DNA of 64,000 bases from Malus domestica. Taxonomy: Eukaryota > Streptophyta > Magnoliopsida > Rosales > Rosaceae. Below are positions 56,666 to 64,000 of this stretch, piece by piece. Within the stretch, counting starts at the first letter, position 1. Each line of letters begins with the position of its first letter. The position numbers were made by a program, and so were the translations under genes. Location: positions 31,649,001 through 31,713,000 of the forward strand of contig NC_091671.1 in assembly GCF_042453785.1 (NCBI RefSeq). Direction: 5' to 3'. Under the pieces are notes generated by a model. The model did not search any database. It was not told the DNA's origin and was given only the letters and a program-made list of their open reading frames with translations.

Positions 56666-58872
56666 TGATATGAAAATAACTTAACACACAAATTATACCC
56701 TCTTGTCGTCAATTGTAGTAAAGAATGTAAGTAGGGATCGTTCTAGGCCGGGGATTATGAGGGATTGCTAAAACACTTGAAACTGACTTAAATATGTGAA
56801 AACAAACTTAAAAGCATGAAATTAAACTTACAAGACTCAAAACAAAGTCACAAGACTCAAAACAGATTATAGAGACTCAAAACTGCCTAAAAACAACTCT
56901 AAGGCAGTTTCTGCCACTAACACAAAGTTTGGACGAAAATTGATTTTATCTTGACTTAAAACACTTAAAAACACAATCTAAAACAAGTACTAACTAATAT
57001 GACTAATAAAATAAAGGGGATTTTGGTTTTGGATGAAAATAAGGAAAACAAAGCAAGAACAGTTTAAACAGATTCTTAGACAAATTTAGGTGAATTGATG
57101 GGTGATGGATTAAACTATGGATGATGGGCTAGCTAGATGGTTCTTCTCCACACATGACATACTTGCACATAAACCAATTTTCAGTTGTTCTTTCGATCAA
57201 TCATGAAACTCAACACCCCAGGTTAATTAAGTCCGCTTAAATTAACCTTTAAGTTCTCCTTAAGTTATTGAATTGGATGGGAAAACGCATACAACAATTC
57301 AAGCATTCTTCAAAAGTTCTTTACGTGAACAGCATAATAAAGATACAATCAAAGATCATTAAGCATCATGAAAACTATAAGTATTGACGAGGCATTCGTT
57401 ACTATGATGAGCATGAAACTCCTGCCAAGAATTCATTTAACGCGATCGTTTATAAGCGACCTCCACTACTTGTGAATATAAATTTGTAACTATTAGGTGA
57501 AACTCCTTTATACTCTAGCATCATATTCATGCATGCAAACTAAGTGTGCACTCTTAATAAACATACACGAATAAGTTATCAATCAAGCAATTAAACAAAT
57601 TGAATTCACAACTTATGAAATCACAACTGAAGGTAATCAATTCATATTGCAAGTATGAACATGGTTTCGAATTCCCCCCTAGCTAAGGGGGGTTTAGTTC
57701 CTCATACTTACAAAGCAAAGATAAACAAATTTAGACATTGAAAACAAAAGAAAGAAAACACCTAAAACGTTCCAGCAATCCTAACTTGAATGGCATGCAC
57801 GTCCAAAGCTTCGCCTCCTTCCTCTTTGCTGCGGCACAAGGTTTTGGGGATAGGTTTGGATGGTATTTGTATGGAGGAATGGATGAGAGATGGTATGGTG
57901 GTGTTAAGGATGGATGGGGGGGTGTGGCAAAAGAGAGAAAGATGGCTGAAAATGTGTTTGTGATGTAGTGTATGAATATGTAGATGGGTTTGGCTAAAAG
58001 AATGGATGGAGAATGGGTGGTGTGGCTGATTGTAGTGTATGAATGTGTAGATGAGTTTGGCTAAAAGAATGGATGGAGAATGGGTGGTGTGGCTGATTGT
58101 GTTTTTGATGTAGTGTAGTCCCTTGTGTTCTTCCCTTCACTCCCTATTTATAGAAGCTCAAAAGCAAAGAATCACTCAAGTGGCTTCAATAAACAATACA
58201 AACAAAGACCAAAATGATGCAAAAACGGCTAGTTTACATGCTCTTTTATCATTGTGTCTTGCCTTTAACAAAAGGCAATCATTCCTCTCTTGCTAATTCA
58301 ACTCCTTTGTAGTTGTCCATGTTCCTTTCTTCAATTTCTGATGCATTTGCCTTGTATTCCATCCCTTTTCCACATGTACTAGCTGTTAGACAACTTTCAC
58401 ACACATGTTTTGTATCATTTCATCTTGCAAACATCAACTTTCGGCCACTTTACACCTCTACACACATGCTATGCATCATTTCAGCTTGCAATTATGTTTG
58501 TAGTTGCTGAAAATGTGAATACAACTTGTAAAGCAATCCAACAAATGGCATCTTTCACTTCTTTTCCTTTCAAATTGTTCCTTAAGTGTATGTATCTGCA
58601 CACTTCCACACTTCAACTTCATTATTCAGATTTTTGCATGTGTTGAAACCTTTTTTAAAACACCAAAAACGTCCATCCCACTAGCTCCATATGCATGCAA
58701 TCCATTTTGGCCCAAAATTGCTCCAAATTGCACCAAAATGCACTTTCTTTCCAGCTTTGTTATTAGGACCTACAAACACACGAAAATAGCTTAAAACACT
58801 CTTATAAGCAATAACTAACTAAGTAAATGCAAGAAAACATGTTAACTAAGTCACATAAATATGCTTCTATCA
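56666..58872 (-). mobile_element. 2.2-kb solo LTR (or LTR-only element) nested in the gypsy
   Basis: TGATA...TATCA ends are flanked by a perfect 5-bp duplication cttac (56661-56665 and 58873-58877). No gag or pol is present. A minus-strand TATA-like CTATAAATAGGG near 58150 suggests transcription on the minus strand. The most economical reading is a solo LTR left after recombination of a larger element. Confidence 0.82.
57962..58100. repeat. 67-bp tandem duplication
   Basis: Two units of about 67 bp start tgtagtgtatgaat and share gggtggtgtggctgattg, with a few differences. It lies inside the solo LTR. Confidence 0.8.
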
Positions 58873-58877
58873 CTTAC

Positions 58878-59874
58878 AACAACTTATTACTCCTGCACTT
58901 CAAAAGAAGATTGCGTTCTTCTTAAGGACTCATTGCAGGAATTGCGCCTCCCGAGAGACCAACCATGTTCTCCAGTGCGAGAGGGTAAACTAATTGCTCT
59001 CCAATGCAAGAGGGTAAACCAATTCCCTGACACCCACATGGGTTAGCTCTCTAAGACGGAAGGATAAACTTTACACTCTGAATATCCAGACGTGGATGAG
59101 CCTGGCTGCCCTAGTATAACTAGATGCACGATGACTTGCGTCGGGATTCCTAGAAGTAGACACAATGGTCTTTTTCAAGGCTTAGCTAACTGAAAGATTT
59201 TGGGTCTCTTGGCATAATCTATGGGGAACAGGGCCCTAAAGATGGATGGGGCACATTACGCAGTACGTCCTACAGACGGCTGTCCTGGAACCCTAAAGCT
59301 GCTACAGAATGCACTAAGGTAGCCTATGGTTTCCGGAAGACTACCTACGACTTGCCCTTCGAGCAGTAAAGCCGTGCTAGACTTATAACCACACATTATT
59401 GTGAAAGGTTAAACAAGCTAGCGCGCATATACGAAGCTCTATCCAGTGCTGACATGCTACGTAGTCGATAAGTTTCACCTCTGCCAAGCACGGAACAACC
59501 TACACCAAGTCCTAAAGTGTTGTGATACTTGCTACGCAACCTACGGAATTGGAGAAAACCAAGGTTAACAGCCTAGTGGTTACGCGAACTTGTCTGTTTC
59601 TGTAAGTAAGGCATTCGGCTGCCAACCCTATGGCTAACTACTTTGCAAAGCTCTACACCAACACATACGGCTACATAGGCTACGCAGGTCTGTCTGCTTA
59701 TAAAAAAGTAACACGCTTGCCACTGGACTATAAAGTTTAAAGGTTAGGGCATGAACAAAAAAATGAAGGAAACATGTTTATAAATAATTAGCAAAGACCG
59801 AAGGAGTTCAAGCAAAACAAGAGCTACAAGGAAAAACAAAGAAAATACAAAAGGCTACCTAAAAGACTACACTT
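58878..59874 (+). other. nested gypsy 3-prime region, non-coding
   Basis: Two copies of a short unit with gcgagagggtaaac/gcaagagggtaaacc lie at 58976-59020. The rest shows no coding potential on either strand. Its position between integrase and antisense ORF is typical of Tat-type elements. Confidence 0.5.
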
Positions 59875-61175
59875 TAGCAGCCTGGACATCCCACGACTAT
59901 TCGGTCACCACACCTTCAGCAGCCTCGACGCTCTTAGCAGCGGCATCATCCAACGCTTCACCCTCGGCTACCCCAGCCTGGGCACCAACTTCTCCAACTA
60001 CTTCATTAATAGAAGCCTCAAAAGTAAAAGCAAGCAAGTATTCCAAAGAAATAGAGAAGGTCTCGAAACCTCGAGCTTATCCTTCTCACAACTGCTCATT
60101 CTCCTCAAGCAGACCAACATGGACATGCTGCAGCTCATCCACTTCCTTCTTCAGACTTTCGTTGATCTTTAGTACACCTTAAAGTTCCAATACTTGGTGT
60201 TCAAGTTAATCGACGATTTTCTTGAAGTGGATCACTTGATTATAAGCAGCAATCAACTCTTCATCATTTGCATAAGCAGCGAAACGAAGCTCAGAAACTG
60301 CAAACTCAAGATCTTGAATCTGAGGTATGTAACATCCAATCTCCTTCTCTGCACTTTCATACTTAACTTGGATTGCGTCAAGCCTAGTCTTCAAGTCAAC
60401 GATTTCGTGGTGAGCGGTCTCAAGCTGCAGAGAAGTGGGGGTAGACATATTAAACACATCTTCAAAGCAACAAGCTCAGAATCCAACCTCTTGATCTCTT
60501 CGACTGAGGAATAAGCTTTAGTTGCCATAATCTTCGCCACATCTTTGGCAGCCTTGCTATATATGCATCATAGCAAGCACATCAGTCCTTCTATATTGAG
60601 TCGTATGATTCGCAAAGGAACTTGGGCAAACAACCTTTATATTGCCATCAACAAACTTGGCACAAACGCCCATGTCTTCAAACAGATTTAGTTTTAAAAG
60701 CACATGGATCTCAGCAGCCTCCCAAGAAGTAGGCTTAGTGGATTTCTCACAGCTGCCCAAGCAAGCAGTCTCATCTTTCCCAGCGTGCGAGTCAGTCTTT
60801 GCAGAGGGAGTGGGCCTTAGCGCCACTTTAGCAATAGAGTCCACCTTATCGCTCTTCATAATAGCAAGCCCCTTCAAAGGTGAACTAGACTTACCTCCCA
60901 ACGGACGTCTTGGTACAGATTTCGGCATTGGGGGCATGACAGGACCTCTACGCTGAGCAATCCTATCAACAATCGTACTAGCTATTCTCGATGGTAAGCG
61001 CCACATGCTCAGATCTAGCAGCTTCATTTTTCTTCCCATTGGAATAAGTCATGCCAATTATAAACCTCTCGGCAGCAGGTGGACCCTCACGAGCAGTGGA
61101 AAAAATCTTCAGTTTTCTTTTAACTAGCATCTCTTGAGCAGGCGGGGAAGATTTCTTCTTTCCACATTCATTCAT
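59875..61175 (-). pseudogene. antisense ORF of the nested gypsy (decayed)
   Basis: Frames 60978-61175, 60557-61039 and 60206-60457 form one decayed antisense coding region. The last part is coiled-coil-like (TAHHEIVDLKTRLDAIQVKY and AEKEIGCYIPQIQDLEFAVS) and further downstream reads LKKEVDELQHVHVGLLEEN. It has the position and coiled-coil character of the antisense ORFs at 254-934 and 19800-20480, though the sequence is not obviously the same. Function unknown. Confidence 0.55.
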
Positions 61176-62029
61176 AATAAGCTATACGACAGCGATCAGA
61201 TGAACCAATGCATCTACCTTAATCATTTTTACCTCATCTTTCAGGGGCAACCTACATTTCTCCCGACAAAAAGGACTAAACAGCCAACGACATTCACGGT
61301 ACTCAGCAGAGGAGCTCAACCCAGCATTCTAGCTGGTAGAAGGCATGCATGCCTAGCATTCCAACAACCCATGAGCTCTCACGACCTCCTTATTTCTCTC
61401 AATCGTCGGCCTGGCCCGCGTTAGGTCTAAGAGCCTAAAATACATGAGCCATGCAGCTCACCTAGCACTACATTTCAGTGCTTCAATCTGCAGTCCCAAC
61501 CACACAAGCTGCCCATGGCTCTAGCCAGGTTGAGCAGCCTAAAGCAGTGGTCCCTTCCACAACACCTCATTAGCCCATGTTGAGCTGACTCCTGGCCCCT
61601 ACCAGCCAACGTGCTGCACCACCCCGATAGCTGCCTCACTACAGTACTATCTAAGAAGAAGACAAGAAAAAATTAAATTTTTCTTACATTGGTGTGGCAC
61701 GGAGAAAACGAAGAAATCAACGAAAAATGGTCATTTGCACGGGCAAGATGTAGAAGATTGCTAAAGGACGGGGAACAAATATCCTCTAATCTCTCTTTCT
61801 TTCTTGTAGGGTAGAATAAATCGCTCTCCAAAGTTGATTTAATAACCCACTTAAGGTGGACTTAAATAGGCTTTGAGAGAAATTTATTTCCTTTTTCTAG
61901 AAGGACCTAATTTCCTATTAAATAGGGAATCTACATCAAAATAGGAAGCAGTCATACGTTTCCTAAAGCAAGATGATCTCTACACCTGCTGCCCTTTCTT
62001 ACGAGCAGCCCAACAGGTGTGGGGGCATT
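61176..62029 (+). other. nested gypsy 3-prime untranslated region
   Basis: No coding sequence is seen. The end has aacaggtgtgggggcatt directly before the LTR, a purine-rich tract. Confidence 0.5.
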
Positions 62030-62633
62030 TGTGGAGCTAAAAATAATTACAAGGCGACACGTGGATTTTTGGACAAAATAGGACAAAAATACCCTTGAGG
62101 TACAACGAGATTCCTACGCGCGAGCAGCGGGCAATAATCATTCAACCAAATCAAAAGTGCCCAAATAGGTAACAAATTCAAAGTTATTTCATCCATCCTC
62201 ATCCTATATTTTCCACAAGGTAATTATTTCATAACCTTCAAAACATCCTATACAAATTACATAACCCCCAAAATATTTTTTCCAAAAATGTGTTGATTAA
62301 CCAATTAATGGATTAATTGCCTAATTAATCCATTAAATCACACATTAAACCATAAGTTACACCCTAAAAAACATCCAAAGGGGACCAGCCACCCTATCCC
62401 TATAAATAGGCTCCCATTTTCACCAAAAGATCATTCCAACACACTTGCAAAATTCCCAATACTCTCTAAACAATTTTCTCTCTAAATTCTATTTTTTGCA
62501 TCAGAGGTTCTTATGCCAAAGCCCCCCCCCATTCATCGTGGGTGCGTGAGGCTCTTGGCCTTGACCCTAAGGTGTTAATTGTTTTGTGGTGCAATTTTGT
62601 CCAAGATCAAGGAGGAAGAAATTTGCATCTACA
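62030..62633 (+). repeat. nested gypsy 3-prime LTR
   Basis: 604 bp, starting tgtggagctaaaaa and ending gcatctaca; a C run at 62523-62532 differs from the left LTR. Confidence 0.9.
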
Positions 62634-62638
62634 ACATC

Positions 62639-64000
62639 AGCGTAAACGGAATCGAAATTGAAATTACGATGAAGATTTTACAAAACTACGAATCCGAAAA
62701 TACTTTTGTAAAAATTTCTATTTTATATTTTATATATTTCTATTAATTATTATATTCATATATTATTATTTTAATATTTTTTGCGGGGATATTTTAATTA
62801 TTTTAATAATATATCAGGCCAGGGAGCCCACACCCACACTTAACTTTCCACTCTTCTCCTAACACGTGGTTTCCTTCCTATCTCTCTGAACTTTCAAACC
62901 CTATCCCGAGCTCTCCTCCCTCAGCTCTCATCTCTTTTCTCTCATCTTTCTCATCCTCCCCTTGCAACCACCGGGACCATCACCGGCACACTACCACTCT
63001 AGCGAACACTGCCACCACAACCCAAACTATCACCTCGTCCCATCTTTCTCCTCAAGCTCAGAAATTTGAACTAAATCCTCGGGCTCGCACTCAAACTAGA
63101 GAAATAGAGGATGGAGAACTTCGGCGAATTCTCAAATTTTTCCGGCGAGGTAAGACTCGAATACCTTCGATATCTTCCTCTTTGATGTTTTGATTCAATT
63201 TTTTAGTTGTATACATGTTTTGGTGATCATCTAGCACATAAATCAACTCGGAGAGACCTCCCTCGGTTTTCCGGCAACAACCGTGATTTTTACAGGTGAT
63301 TCTCAAGCCTCTCTGGCCGCCTATTTTACTTGGCTAAGGTATATTCGATTCCCTCGTCTTTTCATCTTTATTTTGATTTAATTTTGGAGTGAAATGGTTG
63401 AAGATCGAGCTCCATTGGAGCTTGGGAATTTATCCCGGCCAACCAGCCCAGAAATCGGTGATTGAATCAGCGACAGGGACCAGGTCGACGCGACCCAAAA
63501 AAAAAAAGGCTTAAGCCCAAACCTAACCCAAACCTTTGGGCCAATGTTCCAGCCCCGTCCAGTTCCAAATGGGCTTAGAATGTTATGAGAATATTCTCTA
63601 AAATATTCCTAGAATATTCTTTGAAATATTCAATGTTAACTTTTTTGAAATTTTCTCGGAAACCCTCATAAACTAATTTCGACATCCTGAGTCCGTTTTT
63701 GACATCCATTTAGTGAAATTTCAAAGTTCTAACGTCAGGGCGGCTCAATTGACTTTTTAGGGTTAATTGTTGACTTTCTCGCTGACTTTTTACAAAATTT
63801 GTTGGGGATATTTCTTAGCGTATTTCAACCCTCTGATTCCAAATCTGCACTCCGTTTTTCTCAAATTTAATCACTTTAGTTGAATTTTACTTATAGGACC
63901 CAATATTATGTTTAAGTGTGATTACTATCGGAGACTCCGCTTTTCTAACCCGAACGCATGTGACATCGCAAGTATTTGTGAGTTGGTATTTTCTTTTATA
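62639..64000 (+). mobile_element. outer Ty3-gypsy LTR or internal region, continuing beyond the window
   Basis: This resumes the sequence broken at 51528. An AT-rich promoter-like stretch (62700-62810) is followed by CT-rich sequence (62860-62960). An A run lies at 63497-63506. No ORF is convincing. The right end of the LTR was not found inside the window. Confidence 0.5.

Larger units (their letters stand above)
51529..62633 (+). mobile_element. nested Ty3-gypsy (Tat-like) retrotransposon
   Basis: Two 604-bp LTRs (51529-52132 and 62030-62633) start tgtggagc and end ca. The flanks are gcatc (51524-51528) and acatc (62634-62638), a 4-of-5 target duplication. Internal order: primer site, gag, RNase H, integrase, then a long region with an antisense ORF. 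Protease and most reverse transcriptase are missing between about 54230 and 54890. Many in-frame TAG and TGA stops are present. A 2.2-kb solo LTR is inserted at 56666. Confidence 0.9.

Noticed and set aside
57738..57968. 76-codon ORF with WYLYGGMDERWYGGVKDGWGG
   Set aside because: It lies in the solo LTR in a GGATGG-rich stretch next to a 67-bp tandem duplication; no conserved domain.

Overview
This is a repeat-rich nuclear segment from a dicot plant. The reasons are GT-AG introns, a plant-type histone H2A, a plant formin, and layered Ty1-copia, Ty3-gypsy, RTE-LINE, hAT, SINE and Cassandra elements. Several repeat families look like those of the apple/pear group (Rosaceae, Maleae). That species-level guess rests on recall and not on a search. 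No operons, CRISPR arrays, tRNA genes or true rRNA genes were found.

Host genes. (1) The last two coding exons of a formin FH2 gene (5.5-7.75 kb, +). (2) A tandem cluster of UTP11, a small-subunit processome protein, paired tail-to-tail with histone H2A. UTP11-1 (16.4-26.3 kb) lacks its last two exons and has two large insertions in intron 5. UTP11-2 (27.4-30.3 kb) and UTP11-3 (34.0-36.9 kb) each read as complete 8-exon, 228-residue genes. A complete H2A gene (37.9-39.05 kb, -) lies behind UTP11-3, and an exon-2-only H2A pseudogene lies behind UTP11-2. The duplication junctions fall at 26.82 and 31.78 kb; the second joins the H2A intron to the leader of a copia element.

Mobile DNA. 0.16-4.94 kb: a chimera of a Ty3-gypsy (Tat-like) 3-prime region and the 3-prime end of an RTE LINE. 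9.1 kb: a tRNA-derived SINE. 9.36-15.69 kb: copia-1 (-). 17.22-23.97 kb: an RTE LINE with an inverted 5-prime half followed by a second copy of the Tat/RTE chimera. 23.99-25.42 kb: a non-autonomous hAT element with an 8-bp target duplication. 40.99-41.28 kb: a Cassandra solo LTR. 42.47-49.49 kb: copia-2 (-) with a perfect 5-bp target duplication. 51.36-64.0 kb: an outer Ty3-gypsy LTR split by a Tat-like Ty3-gypsy element (51.53-62.63 kb), itself split by a 2.2-kb solo LTR (56.67-58.87 kb).

The two observations most worth following are these. First, a Tat/RTE chimera occurs twice with the same internal junction, the same inactivating stop and the same (GTT)n tail in unrelated flanks, as expected of a composite retroelement mobilised by RTE machinery. 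Second, the 5-prime leaders of both copia elements carry arrays of short perfect hairpins, in copia-2 mostly with 5-nt loops and arm lengths that vary in step.
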